From Flavobacterium tibetense (GTDB taxonomy: Bacteria; Bacteroidota; Bacteroidia; Flavobacteriales; Flavobacteriaceae), in the NCBI RefSeq assembly GCF_003293845.1, contig NZ_QLST01000004.1, positions 1 to 64,000 on the forward strand: DNA of 64,000 nt, in the 5' to 3' direction. A program made the translations under genes and the position numbers. Numbering within the stretch: position 1 is the stretch's first letter; every line of letters starts with the position of its first letter. Below are positions 43,073-52,353 of the stretch, one piece after another. The notes below the pieces were generated by a model, which worked only from the letters and a program-made list of their open reading frames with translations, searched no databases and was not told the DNA's origin.

Positions 43073-43845
43073 TATTCTACTTTTACTTTAAACGAATGTT
43101 TTAAACCTTTGAAAGCTTCTAAATCGGCTTTTAAAGAACCAACGGCTAAACTTGCTTTTAAACGAACTGGAATTTTATTATCATCATCTGAAATCCAAAC
43201 GGTTAAGCTTTCCTCTTCTTTAAAAACACGACCCGCTTGTACATAAGGTCTAAAAACCATACATGAAATTTTTCCAAATTTAGTTTTTATATCTTCTCTA
43301 CCAATAAATTTTAACTTAAACTTTGTGGTTTCATTGTCAAAAAACATGTCGATTGCAATGGATTCACCTACGTTAAGTTTGTCAATTTTTGGATGATTAC
43401 GAAGATAGTAAAACGAAGATACAATATCTTGAACATTTTCGGGTACTGAAAACGTTTTTTCTGTTTTGTGCTTGTAGTCTTTCACTAAAACCGTGTTGTT
43501 TTTTTGATCAAAAAAGCCTTCTTGATTTTTAGTGTAACCTCCCTCGTCAATTTTTCTGATGAAATGATAGGGTTTTCCAGTTTCTTTATCGAAATAACTT
43601 TGGTAATCGTCTTCCACTTTAAAGAAGAATTTTGCCATACCAACGGTCCAGCCTTTTCCAACAACATGATGGACTTTTTTATTGTTTTTTACGGCTTCTT
43701 TAATTTCAACTGATGCATAACCGGCATTGATAACGCCATAGTGAATGCGAAGTTTGAACCATTCACCAGTAGTAAAAGCGTCTTCCTTTTTTACAAAAGA
43801 ATTGGTAGTAATAAATACCAAAAGTAAAAGTGCTATTCTTTTCAT
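43072..43845 (-). CDS. DUF3108 exported protein
   Basis: The 257-residue protein has a signal peptide (LLLVFITTNSF) and the DUF3108 pattern: GEWFKLRIHYGVINAGYASVEIKE at the start, GKGWTVGMAKFFFKVEDDYQSYFD, IDMFFDNETTKFKLKFIGRE, and VWISDDDNKIPVRLKASLAVGSLKADL near the end. The family is envelope-associated and of unknown function. It is the first gene of an operon with kynA, though no metabolic link is evident. Confidence 0.87.
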   Translation of the reverse strand: MKRIALLLLVFITTNSFVKKEDAFTTGEWFKLRIHYGVINAGYASVEIKEAVKNNKKVHHVVGKGWTVGMAKFFFKVEDDYQSYFDKETGKPYHFIRKIDEGGYTKNQEGFFDQKNNTVLVKDYKHKTEKTFSVPENVQDIVSSFYYLRNHPKIDKLNVGESIAIDMFFDNETTKFKLKFIGREDIKTKFGKISCMVFRPYVQAGRVFKEEESLTVWISDDDNKIPVRLKASLAVGSLKADLEAFKGLKHSFKVKVE

Positions 43846-43882
43846 AATGATCTCTTTTGTAATGAGAATACAATTTCTGTTC

Positions 43883-43890
43883 CAAAAATA
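43883..43890 (-). promoter_or_regulatory. -7 box TATTTTTG of the DUF3108-kynA operon
   Basis: TAnnTTTG match on the minus strand, 38 bases before the DUF3108 ATG. It lies just behind the terminator at 43897-43931, so the operon does not depend on transcription from further up. Confidence 0.5.
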
Positions 43891-43896
43891 CTAAAC

Positions 43897-43931
43897 AAAA
43901 AAACCCAGTCAAAATTAATGACTGAGTTTTT
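43897..43931 (-). terminator. Terminator of the putative small RNA
   Basis: AACTCAGTCA and TTGACTGGGTT pair with one mismatch around ATTAAT, followed by TTTTTTT on the minus strand. Confidence 0.75.
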
Positions 43932-44006
43932 ATGTTATTAACCAACCAAAAACTATAAATTATGAAAAATTTATTGCTCCACAAGGCAAACTACCTCCTT
44001 GTTTTG
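43897..44006 (-). ncRNA. Putative small RNA of about 110 nt with own promoter and terminator
   Basis: Promoter -7 box TACCTTTG (minus strand, 44020-44013) predicts a start near 44006. The stretch ends in a clear terminator (AAAACTCAGTCA and TGACTGGGTTTTTTT, 43931-43897). Between them is a stem ACAAGG/CCTTGT (44002-43997 with 43986-43981) whose loop contains AGGTAG, and an AT-rich stem ATAAAT/ATTTAT. The RNA would carry AAGGAGGT, a perfect Shine-Dalgarno-like word. No convincing reading frame fits. No known RNA family was recognised. Confidence 0.42.
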
Positions 44007-44129
44007 CGAGTGCAAAGGTATAACTGTTTTTGAATTATTGTTAGTAAAATACAAACTTTAACATTTTTTTATCAAAAATAGCGGTTTTTGCACCCTGTTG
44101 GTTGATGATTGTTTAATGAAAATTCAATT

Positions 44130-45293
44130 TTATAGTGTTCCTCTCAAAGCTTGCTCACGTTCAATCGATTCAAAAAGGGCTTTAAAGTTACCTGCGCCAA
44201 AGCCTTTGGCACCCATTCTTTGAATAATTTCGAAGAAAAGGGTTGGACGATCTTCAATTGGCTTAGTGAAAATTTGTAACAAATAACCTTCTTCATCAGC
44301 ATCAATCATGATTCCAAGTTTTTGCAATTCGTTGATATCTTCTTTAAATTTCGACATATGATCTTTCAAACGCTCTGGAATGGCATCGTAATACGCTTGT
44401 GGTGGCGTACTTAAAAACTCAATTCCTCGTGCTCGCATTTCTGCTACTGTTTTTATGATATCATCAGTTGCAACAGCTATATGTTGTACGCCTTCATCTT
44501 CATAAAAGTCTAAATATTCTTCGATTTGAGAACGTTTTTTTCCATGAGCAGGCTCGTTAATAGGGAATTTGATTCTTCCATTTCCATTACTCATTACTTT
44601 AGACATCAATGCTGAATATTCTGTAGTAATTTGTTTGTCGTCGAATGAAAGGAAATTTACAAACCCCATTACATCTTCAAACCATTTAACAGCTTCATTC
44701 ATTCTATTCCAGCCTGTATTTCCAACCATATGATCGATATACTTTAATCCTACTGGTTCTGGATTGTAGTCTGATTTCCATTCGCTATACCCTGGTAAAA
44801 AGATGCCGTTATAATTTTTGCGTTCAACAAATACAAAAACGGTTTCACCATAAGCGCCATAAATACCTGCACGTACTACTTCTCCGTTTTCATCTTTTTC
44901 AACCACTGGTTCAAAGTAAGATTTAGCACCACGTTTTGTAGTTTCCTCGTATGATTTTCTAGCGTCTTCCACCCAAAGAGCAATTACTTTTACGCCATCA
45001 CCATGTTTTTTTACATGCTCGCCAATAGGAGAATCACTTTTTAATGCAGTAGTTAATACCAAGCGAATTTTATCTTGTTTCAAAACATAAGAAGCTCTGT
45101 CTTTTACTCCAGTTTCTAAACCAGCATAGGCTAATGATTGAAAGCCAAATGCTGTTTTGTAAAAGTGAGCCGCTTGTTTAGCATTACCTACATAAAGCTC
45201 TACATAATCTGTTCCTAACAAAGGTAAGAAGTCTTGTGCTCCTTCAAATATTTTTTCTAATCCGTATTCTACTGATTTTATTTCTGTACTCAT
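44130..45293 (-). CDS. hppD: 4-hydroxyphenylpyruvate dioxygenase
   Basis: This iron enzyme converts 4-hydroxyphenylpyruvate to homogentisate in tyrosine breakdown. The 387-residue chain has the N-terminal vicinal-oxygen-chelate half (YVELYVGNAKQAAHFYKTAFGF) and the catalytic C-terminal half. The iron ligands are His in KYIDHMVGN, His in EGVQHIAVATDDI and Glu in TLFFEIIQRMG. It is the last gene of the operon hmgA - membrane protein - hppD. The 14-base gap to the previous gene supports cotranscription. Confidence 0.96.
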   Translation of the reverse strand: MSTEIKSVEYGLEKIFEGAQDFLPLLGTDYVELYVGNAKQAAHFYKTAFGFQSLAYAGLETGVKDRASYVLKQDKIRLVLTTALKSDSPIGEHVKKHGDGVKVIALWVEDARKSYEETTKRGAKSYFEPVVEKDENGEVVRAGIYGAYGETVFVFVERKNYNGIFLPGYSEWKSDYNPEPVGLKYIDHMVGNTGWNRMNEAVKWFEDVMGFVNFLSFDDKQITTEYSALMSKVMSNGNGRIKFPINEPAHGKKRSQIEEYLDFYEDEGVQHIAVATDDIIKTVAEMRARGIEFLSTPPQAYYDAIPERLKDHMSKFKEDINELQKLGIMIDADEEGYLLQIFTKPIEDRPTLFFEIIQRMGAKGFGAGNFKALFESIEREQALRGTL

Positions 45294-45307
45294 AATTTCT
45301 GTTTTTT

Positions 45308-45760
45308 TTAATTGATAACTTCAACTGAATCGATGATTGTAGAATCGGATTCTATATAAAAATCCTCAAAATCCTCAAAATCATCTTCATAAATTATTGT
45401 GTTTTCGTAGTTTCTCTGGTTTTTTACTTCATCAAAGATTTCTTTGAATTTGTCAGCAAAATTTATTTGGTAAACAAACAAAGCGAAAGCAAAAATCAGA
45501 ATATACAATCCGTTTAAGGAAACTGAAATAATGTTTAATATTTTACCAATAGTTACATTTTTGTAGCTCTGTACTGAAAATTCATCAGGGTGTTTTTGAT
45601 ATTCATTAGAGCTGTTGATTGCTAAAACCAAACCAATAATACTCATGACTAATGCTGCAATTATAAAAAATCCGCAACAACATCCTAAAAACAGTGTTAC
45701 TAAACTTATAATTCCTAAAATTAAAGAAGCCGGATCAGCTGAAAGTTTTCTTTTGTTCAT
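45308..45760 (-). CDS. Small membrane protein with CCC motif, between hmgA and hppD
   Basis: The 150-residue protein has three hydrophobic segments (about 13-30, 33-50, 72-97), the first ending in LGCCCGFF, and a strongly acidic C-terminal tail (YEDDFEDFEDFYIESD). The front half resembles small DUF4190-type membrane proteins common in Bacteroidetes. No transport or enzyme motif is seen. It is enclosed by two tyrosine-degradation genes on the same strand with gaps of 14 and 19 bases, so it is coexpressed with them. Confidence 0.78.
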   Translation of the reverse strand: MNKRKLSADPASLILGIISLVTLFLGCCCGFFIIAALVMSIIGLVLAINSSNEYQKHPDEFSVQSYKNVTIGKILNIISVSLNGLYILIFAFALFVYQINFADKFKEIFDEVKNQRNYENTIIYEDDFEDFEDFYIESDSTIIDSVEVIN

Positions 45761-45779
45761 TAATATTTTTTTAATTAAA

Positions 45780-46937
45780 TTATTCTAACCAAGACAAATA
45801 GTAGTTGTCATCGGCAATTTTCATAGCTTCTTCTGTAACCATTAACGGTTTGAAAGTATCTACCATTACGGCTAACTCTTGTGTTTCTGTTTTTCCAATA
45901 CTTCTTTCTGCTGCTCCAGGGTGTGGTCCGTGTGGAATTCCCGCTGGATGCAATGAAATATGCCCAGCTTCAATATCATTCCTACTCATGAAATCACCAT
46001 CAACATAATACAACACTTCATCTGAATCTATATTACTGTGATTGTATGGAGCTGGAATTGCTTCAGGATGGTAATCGTATAAACGCGGAACAAACGAACA
46101 AATCACGAAAGCATCGGTTTCAAAAGTTTGATGTACTGGTGGCGGTTGATGAATTCTTCCAGTTATAGGCTCAAAATCATGAATGGATAAAGCATACGGA
46201 TAGTTGAAACCATCATAACCTACTACATCAAAAGGATGCGTAGCGTAAACCATTTCAATAATTTCGTCTTTTTTCTTGACTTTGATTATGAAATCTCCTT
46301 TTTCATTGTACGTTTCTAGTTCTTCAGGTCTACGAATATCTCTTTCGCAAAAAGGGGAATGTTCCAATAGTTGTCCAAACCAATTACGGTATCTTTTTGG
46401 TGTGTAAATTGGTCGATGCGATTCTACTATGAACAAACGATTGTCTTCCGTGTCAAAATCTATTTTGTAGATAATTCCTCTAGGAATAATTAAATAATCA
46501 CCGTATTTGAAATCTAAATTTCCATAAATAGTTCGCAATTTTCCAGAACCTTTATGAATAAATAGCATTTCATCGGAATCAGTATTTTTATAAAAATAAT
46601 CGGTTGTAGATTGTTTAGGTGCTGCTAATGCAATATGACAATCGCTATTGGTCAATACAATTTTTCTACTTTCTAAGAAATCATTTTCTGGACTCACTTG
46701 AAATCCTCTCAATCGGTAGGATTGAATGTTGTTTTCTTTGGCAATTTTTGGAGCCACGCTATATTGGGCACGAATGGCTTTTACTTGTGTTGGACGATGT
46801 TCGTGATACGAGTTGGTTGACATACCATCAAAACCAACGGTACCAAAAAGCTGCTCGTAATACAAATCACCATTGGGTTTACGAAACTGAATGTGTCGCT
46901 TGTGTGGAATTTTTCCTAATTTATGATAAAACGGCAT
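45780..46937 (-). CDS. hmgA: Homogentisate 1,2-dioxygenase
   Basis: This iron cupin opens the ring of homogentisate to maleylacetoacetate. The 385-residue protein begins MPFYHKLGKIPHKRHIQFRK and has IPRGIIYKIDF in the first cupin. In the second are HQTFETDAFVICSFVPRLYDYHPEAIPAPYNHSN and DSDEVLYYVDGDF, and GHISLHPAGIPHGPHPG, which hold the iron His and Glu ligands. This shorter form is usual in Bacteroidetes. It leads the hmgA-hppD operon. Fumarylacetoacetase is not in the window. Confidence 0.95.
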   Translation of the reverse strand: MPFYHKLGKIPHKRHIQFRKPNGDLYYEQLFGTVGFDGMSTNSYHEHRPTQVKAIRAQYSVAPKIAKENNIQSYRLRGFQVSPENDFLESRKIVLTNSDCHIALAAPKQSTTDYFYKNTDSDEMLFIHKGSGKLRTIYGNLDFKYGDYLIIPRGIIYKIDFDTEDNRLFIVESHRPIYTPKRYRNWFGQLLEHSPFCERDIRRPEELETYNEKGDFIIKVKKKDEIIEMVYATHPFDVVGYDGFNYPYALSIHDFEPITGRIHQPPPVHQTFETDAFVICSFVPRLYDYHPEAIPAPYNHSNIDSDEVLYYVDGDFMSRNDIEAGHISLHPAGIPHGPHPGAAERSIGKTETQELAVMVDTFKPLMVTEEAMKIADDNYYLSWLE

Positions 46938-47099
46938 AGTGTTTTGTTTTTAAGTTTATAGATACACTGAAAAGTTTCAGTATTGACTAACCATAACAAA
47001 ATCAACTCATTCCGGATTTCTCTTGATGAGGTATTTGAGAAGGATAAGTAAGTTGTCCCACTTTTTCATTAGACAAATATCGTAATTTTTTTTGATTTT
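46938..47099 (-). promoter_or_regulatory. Leader region of the hmgA operon
   Basis: A 162 bp spacer. On the minus strand GATATTTG near 47075-47082 is a near match to a -7 box, which would leave a leader of about 130 nt. Inside it CTCAT and ATGAG (around 47007-47033) close a 15-base loop CAAGAGAAATCCGGA. A regulatory leader is possible but not shown. Confidence 0.3.
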
Positions 47100-49328
47100 T
47101 TAAAACCAAAAGCCCAAACTAATCCAAGTGAAGTGATTGCGAGTTTCAGGTGACCATGAATGTTTAATTTCTAATGGGCCAATAAGGGAATCAAAACCAT
47201 ATCCAAAACCGTAGCCTGTGTATCTGGGTTTGTTAATCCAATTATCCACAGACTCAAAAATTCTATTACCAATGTTGGCAAAATTACCAGTAAAGTTAAT
47301 GTGATGTTTTCTGTAGATTTCATAATCTATGGTCGAGCTAACTTTTACGTAACTATCACCAACAACACTAATAAAATCATAACCATAGAAGGGACGAAAG
47401 TTGTTTAAATTGGCAAAACCATAACCACCAAGCGCAAAATCAAAATAATTTACCGACTGTTCCCCAATAGAAAATCCGCCTTCTGTTTGAAGTTTTAAGG
47501 TGAATTTTTTATAAAAAGTTTTTGCAACTCCAAAATCAGCTTTGGCAATGGTAAATCTTTCAAAATCGTTACTGTAATTTGAAGAATATATGAATGATTT
47601 TAAATCACCATTAAAATACCAACCCTTCTTTGGAAAATACTTTTTATCAAAGGAGTCATATTTCATGTAGCCATAAATTGAAAAATAATCACTGTTTTCA
47701 AATATGGGTCTTGTATTTTCTAGAGTTTCTGAAGAAATTTTCAGATGTTTAAGTTCAATTCCTGCGCCAATAGAAAATTTTTGAGCAAAAATAGTTTGCA
47801 TATAGGCTTGATTGGTAAAATCAGAGTAATCAATATTAATTGAATTTAATTCGAGATCAGAAAATGTAACGCCGTTGTTAAAATCATTTTGAACATTTCT
47901 ATTAAAACCTGTATATCTAGAATTGAATCCAAAACTCCAATAAAACCCATTATCTATGTAGTAATTTAAGTTGTAACGAATATTGTCTCCAACTACGAAA
48001 TCAAGCGATATAACATCGTTTTTTGCAAAAATCTTATTCTTAGTAAAATTTATTAAAAGACCACTTTTGAAAAGTTCGTCATAATGCAGTCCGAGTTTTA
48101 AAAACGTAGTGCTTTTCTTTTCTTTTAAATCCAAAATTAGTTTTTCGCCGTCTTCATTTCTTTCAAAATCATAATAAATGGATTGAAAACTCTGAGAAGC
48201 ATTCAAATTATTCATGCCTTTTTCAAAGGTTGCAAAACTTATTTTGTTATCAGGTTTAAATTTTAATTTACCAATTACATAGGAACGAGTAAAATTCGTT
48301 AAGTTGTTAATTTGAATGTGTTTTATATAGATGGAATCAACATTTTTTACTTGAAAATTTCTTGGTTCAATATGATTTTTTTCTTGAATGTATTTAATTT
48401 TTTGTAAATCATCTATTAACTTGTTTGCTGCATTAACTCCTTTGCTAACAATAGCTTTTCCTCTATCAAAGGAAACCACAGTAAAACCTTTAATGTCAGG
48501 TTTGATGTATAAATCGGTTTGGCCAATTTTATTTCCCATTTTTTCAATCATGTTGTAATTGGCAATTTGGGTAAGCATTCCGGTAGCTCCTTTTAGTTCT
48601 TCTCTAGATTTTAATCCATCTTGTACATCTACGCCAATGATAATTGTTGCGCCCAATCTTCTTACTTCTTCTATTGGATAGTTATTTACTACTCCGCCAT
48701 CAATTAGAAGTTCGCCATCAATTTCTACTGGGTTGTATAGTGTTGGTAAGGCACCGCTTGCTAACATGCTTTGCGGAAGCACTCCTCTGTTAAGAATGAT
48801 TTCTTTACCTGTTTCTATGTTTGTAGCAATACAGAAAAAAGGAATGGGTAAATCGTTAAAATTTTTAATATGACTTACGTGTTTGGTTAACCTTGAAAGT
48901 AAGTTGTAGTTATACATTCCTTTAGAAAGTGCAGAAGGAAGTCCGAGTTTAAAACCATCAAACGGAAGGGTTAGTGCGTAAATTTCATCATTTCTTTTTT
49001 GGTAGAAATTTTTAGAATCACGCGGCGTAAAATCTTGTAAAAGTGCATCAACATCAACATGAGAAAAAATAGAATCCAATTGTTTTCCTGAATAACCCGA
49101 TGCATATAATCCGCCAATTACAGCGCCCATACTGGTTCCGCCAATGTAATCAATCTTTATTCCTAACGAATCAATTACTTTAAGCACGCCAATATGCGCC
49201 AAACCTTTGGCACCTCCACCACTCAGAACTAGTCCAATTTTTGGAGTTTTATCTGGGTTCACAGGTTCTTGTCCTAAGCTGATTTGGGTAAAAATTAGTA
49301 GGCTTATCAACAAGAAAAGTTTTTTCAT
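47100..49328 (-). CDS. Patatin-like phospholipase fused to an outer-membrane beta-barrel
   Basis: The 742-residue protein has a signal peptide (LIFTQISLGQE). The patatin domain (about 30-240) has the oxyanion loop LVLSGGGAKGLAHIGVL, nucleophile Ser in GGTSMGAVIGG, and Asp in LLIDGGVVNNYP. A POTRA-like segment (about 330-395) and an Omp85-type barrel ending SLGFWF follow. The layout resembles type Vd autotransporters such as PlpD/FplA. The lipase is carried to the envelope or surface by its own barrel. Its start overlaps the uvrC stop by one base. Confidence 0.9.
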   Translation of the reverse strand: MKKLFLLISLLIFTQISLGQEPVNPDKTPKIGLVLSGGGAKGLAHIGVLKVIDSLGIKIDYIGGTSMGAVIGGLYASGYSGKQLDSIFSHVDVDALLQDFTPRDSKNFYQKRNDEIYALTLPFDGFKLGLPSALSKGMYNYNLLSRLTKHVSHIKNFNDLPIPFFCIATNIETGKEIILNRGVLPQSMLASGALPTLYNPVEIDGELLIDGGVVNNYPIEEVRRLGATIIIGVDVQDGLKSREELKGATGMLTQIANYNMIEKMGNKIGQTDLYIKPDIKGFTVVSFDRGKAIVSKGVNAANKLIDDLQKIKYIQEKNHIEPRNFQVKNVDSIYIKHIQINNLTNFTRSYVIGKLKFKPDNKISFATFEKGMNNLNASQSFQSIYYDFERNEDGEKLILDLKEKKSTTFLKLGLHYDELFKSGLLINFTKNKIFAKNDVISLDFVVGDNIRYNLNYYIDNGFYWSFGFNSRYTGFNRNVQNDFNNGVTFSDLELNSINIDYSDFTNQAYMQTIFAQKFSIGAGIELKHLKISSETLENTRPIFENSDYFSIYGYMKYDSFDKKYFPKKGWYFNGDLKSFIYSSNYSNDFERFTIAKADFGVAKTFYKKFTLKLQTEGGFSIGEQSVNYFDFALGGYGFANLNNFRPFYGYDFISVVGDSYVKVSSTIDYEIYRKHHINFTGNFANIGNRIFESVDNWINKPRYTGYGFGYGFDSLIGPLEIKHSWSPETRNHFTWISLGFWF

Positions 49329-51130
49329 TAGGTTTTTGAGTTATTTTCTTTGTAAAAGTCGGAAATTTTTTTGGCTTTTGAAAGTCCAATTATCGCAGCT
49401 ATCTCATTTTCAGTAGCATTTTGCAATCTTTTAACACTTTTAAAATGTTTCATTAATGTAATCATCGTTTTTTCGCCAATGCCAGGAATGCTCTCTAAGC
49501 TGTTTGTCAAAGCTGATTTACTTCGTTTATCACGATGATGCGTGATTCCAAATCGATGCGCTTCGTTTCGTAAGAATTGAATAATTTTCAAAGTTTCCGA
49601 TTTTTTATCCAAGTACAACGGTGCCGAATCACCAGGATAATAAATTTCTTCCAAACGTTTTGCAATTCCAATAATGGCAATTTTTCCACGCAAACCTAAA
49701 TCATCCAAACTTTTTAGAGCCGAAGATAACTGTCCTTTTCCGCCATCAATAATAATCAATTGTGGTAAGGATTGATTTTCGTCTAACATCCGTTTGTATC
49801 TTCGATACACCACTTCTTCCATCGAAGCGAAATCATTTGGACCTTCAACGGTTTTGATATTAAAATTGCGGTAATCTTTCTTACTCGGTTTCCCGTCTTT
49901 AAACACTACACAAGCCGCAACGGGATTAGTTCCTTGAATGTTTGAATTATCAAAACATTCAATATGCCTTGGTTCCTCAGACAAGCGTAAATCTTTCTTC
50001 ATTTGTGCCATAATGCGATTCGTGTGTCGATCTGGATCTACAATTTGAATCTGCTTCAATTGGTCTAATCTATAAAACTTCGCATTACGCTCTGATAAAT
50101 CTAGAATTTGTTTTTTATCGCCTAATTGTGGTACGGTGACTTTGATGTTTTCGCCCAAATCAATTGGAAAAGGAACTACAATTTCTCGTGCATTTAAATG
50201 GAAACGTTCACGCAATTCTACAATCGCTAATTCTAATAATTCTTCGTTAGTTTCGTCTAATTTTTTCTTTAATTCCAAAGTATGGGAACGTACAATAGCT
50301 CCATGCGAAATCTGTAAAAAATTCACATACGCCATCGTTTCATCAGAAACAATAGAAAACACATCCAAATTAGAAATTTTCGGATTCAAAATAGTAGAAC
50401 GCGATTGATAATTTTCTAAAATCGCTATTTTTTCTTTGATTTTTTGCGCTTCTTCAAATTTCATTTCCATCGCCAAATCAGCCATTAATTTCTTGAAATC
50501 TTTCAAACTTTCTTTGAAATTTCCTTTTAAAATTTGACGAATTTTTTCGATTTGAGATTGATAGTCTTCCAAAGATTGATACCCTTCACATGGGCCTTTG
50601 CAATTGCCAATATGATATTCTAAACAGACTTTAAATTTACCTGAATCGATATTCGCTTTTGATAAATCATAATTGCAAGTTCGTAATGGATACAACTCTT
50701 TAATCAAATCCAAAATTGTGTGAACAGTTTTAAAACTGGTATAAGGTCCAAAATACTCTGAACCATCTTTTATCATTTTTCTAGTAGAAAATATTCTTGG
50801 AAATCGTTCGTTTTTGATGCAAATCCAAGGATAGGTTTTATCATCGCGAAGCAACACATTATAGCGCGGTTGTAACTTTTTTATCAGATTATTTTCTAAT
50901 AACAAAGCGTCGGTTTCTGTAGGAACAACAATGTGTTTTATGGCAACAATTTTCTTAACTAAAACCGATGTTTTATAATTGTCGTGGTTCTTAGTAAAAT
51001 ATGATTGGACACGTTTTTTTAAGTTTTTGGCCTTTCCAACATATAAAATCTTCCCATCTTTATCATAATATTGATACACACCCGGATTATCAGGCAAGGT
51101 TTGGATTTGAAGTTCTAATGGTGTTTGCAT
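49328..51130 (-). CDS. uvrC: Excinuclease ABC subunit C
   Basis: UvrC cuts DNA on both sides of a lesion in nucleotide excision repair. From the ATG at 51130 it has 600 residues: GIY-YIG domain (GVYQYYDKDGKILYVGKAKNLKKR), UVR motif (LAMEMKFEEAQKIKEKIAIL), RNase H-like domain (IECFDNSNIQGT, LIIIDGGKGQLSSA) and C-terminal helix-hairpin-helix (LESIPGIGEKTMITLMKHF). A longer frame from 51184 would start before the -7 box at 51153-51160. It is translationally coupled to the patatin gene. Confidence 0.96.
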   Translation of the reverse strand: MQTPLELQIQTLPDNPGVYQYYDKDGKILYVGKAKNLKKRVQSYFTKNHDNYKTSVLVKKIVAIKHIVVPTETDALLLENNLIKKLQPRYNVLLRDDKTYPWICIKNERFPRIFSTRKMIKDGSEYFGPYTSFKTVHTILDLIKELYPLRTCNYDLSKANIDSGKFKVCLEYHIGNCKGPCEGYQSLEDYQSQIEKIRQILKGNFKESLKDFKKLMADLAMEMKFEEAQKIKEKIAILENYQSRSTILNPKISNLDVFSIVSDETMAYVNFLQISHGAIVRSHTLELKKKLDETNEELLELAIVELRERFHLNAREIVVPFPIDLGENIKVTVPQLGDKKQILDLSERNAKFYRLDQLKQIQIVDPDRHTNRIMAQMKKDLRLSEEPRHIECFDNSNIQGTNPVAACVVFKDGKPSKKDYRNFNIKTVEGPNDFASMEEVVYRRYKRMLDENQSLPQLIIIDGGKGQLSSALKSLDDLGLRGKIAIIGIAKRLEEIYYPGDSAPLYLDKKSETLKIIQFLRNEAHRFGITHHRDKRSKSALTNSLESIPGIGEKTMITLMKHFKSVKRLQNATENEIAAIIGLSKAKKISDFYKENNSKT

Positions 51131-51152
51131 TTTTTTGGAAAAGGGTAAAGAA

Positions 51153-51160
51153 CAAAGATA
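51153..51160 (-). promoter_or_regulatory. -7 box TATCTTTG of uvrC
   Basis: Exact TAnnTTTG match on the minus strand, 22 bases before the chosen uvrC ATG at 51130. It decides that start. Confidence 0.65.
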
Positions 51161-51346
51161 AGAGATTTGTTTTAATTGGCACACGGATGATACGGATGCA
51201 TTACAACGCTGATTTTATCAGATTTTATAAACTTTGTGAAATTTTCAATTTCTTAAATCTGTGTTCCAATAAAATCTTGATTTTTGAACTTGATTTTGTT
51301 CTTGTTCTTGAACTTTTCGTATTTTTAACACCTTAGAATCAAACCA

Positions 51347-52321
51347 ATGACAGCATCTAAACCGCTTACGATACTTAAAGAAACCATTTTAGCTGGCGAA
51401 AGTAAGACCATTAATATGGAAATTGCCAAGTTGCATACCATGAATAAATTAAAAATTCCAATCATTGTGGAACGTTCAAAAACAGATGGACCAACGGTTT
51501 TGTTTTGCGCTGGATTGCACGGTGATGAAATTAACGGAACTGAAATCGTTCGTCAGTTAATTGTTCAAAAAATCAACAAGCCAAAAATTGGAACCATTAT
51601 TTGTATTCCTATCATCAATATTTTTGGCTTTGTGAACAAAACACGCGAATTTCCAGATGGTCGAGATTTGAATCGTGTTTTCCCAGGAAGTAAAACAGGT
51701 TCTTTGGCGAGTAGATTTGCTTATCATATTCTGAAAGAAATAATTCCGCATGTAGATTATACAATCGATTTTCATGCTGGCGGTGCCAGTCGATTTAATG
51801 CACCACAAATTCGAATTGTTCCAGAAAATCAAGAGTTGAAACAACTTTCGGATATTTTTAATGCACCATTTACTTTGTATTCCAAAAATATTTCTGGTTC
51901 TTTTCGAAGTGCTTGCGATAAATTAGGTGTGAAAATGTTGCTTTTTGAAGGTGGAAAATCTTTGGATTTAAATGATGCCATTACGCAGGAAGCTATTGAA
52001 GGAACCAAACGATTTTTAGCGCATTTGGACATGTTGAATCCAAGAAAAAAAGTGATTTTTTCCGAGCGAAAACCCATTTATATTGAAAAATCGAGTTGGC
52101 TACGTGCCAAGTTTTCGGGCATGTTTCATGGTGTTGCTGTAATTGGAGCTTTTGTTAAGAAAGGGGATTTATTGGCAACCATTTCTGATCCTTACGGAAA
52201 AGTAGAACACAAAGTAAAAGCGCCACATGAAGGTTATTTAATTAACGTAAATGATGCGCCATTTGTTTATCAAGGTGACGCCATTTATCATATTTCGACT
52301 CATCTAGAAAAAGAAAGCTAA
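51347..52321 (+). CDS. Succinylglutamate desuccinylase/aspartoacylase family deacylase
   Basis: The 324-residue zinc hydrolase has the AstE/AspA metal motif GLHGDEINGTEIVRQL (His, Glu), then REFPDGRDLNRVFPG, VDYTIDFHAGGASRFNAPQIR with the second zinc His, and LLFEGGKSLDLND with the catalytic Glu. The C-terminal beta-domain ends VKAPHEGYLINVNDAPFVYQGDAIYHI. The true substrate among N-acyl amino acids or peptides cannot be told. The PLP decarboxylase gene follows after 54 bases with its own -7 box. Confidence 0.88.
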   Translation: MTASKPLTILKETILAGESKTINMEIAKLHTMNKLKIPIIVERSKTDGPTVLFCAGLHGDEINGTEIVRQLIVQKINKPKIGTIICIPIINIFGFVNKTREFPDGRDLNRVFPGSKTGSLASRFAYHILKEIIPHVDYTIDFHAGGASRFNAPQIRIVPENQELKQLSDIFNAPFTLYSKNISGSFRSACDKLGVKMLLFEGGKSLDLNDAITQEAIEGTKRFLAHLDMLNPRKKVIFSERKPIYIEKSSWLRAKFSGMFHGVAVIGAFVKKGDLLATISDPYGKVEHKVKAPHEGYLINVNDAPFVYQGDAIYHISTHLEKES

Positions 52322-52353
52322 CAATTATCATGTTTTTTAGGAAAAAGTGTTGG

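Noticed and set aside
43963..44034. 23-codon open frame on the plus strand (starts MKNLLLHKANY)
   Set aside because: No plus-strand promoter or downstream gene; the region reads better as a minus-strand small RNA with promoter and terminator.
46990..47040. Possible SAM riboswitch (ATCAAGAGA word)
   Set aside because: The GGAGGGACTGGCCC core and the other helices are missing, and the downstream gene hmgA is not part of methionine metabolism. Kept only as a weak leader observation.
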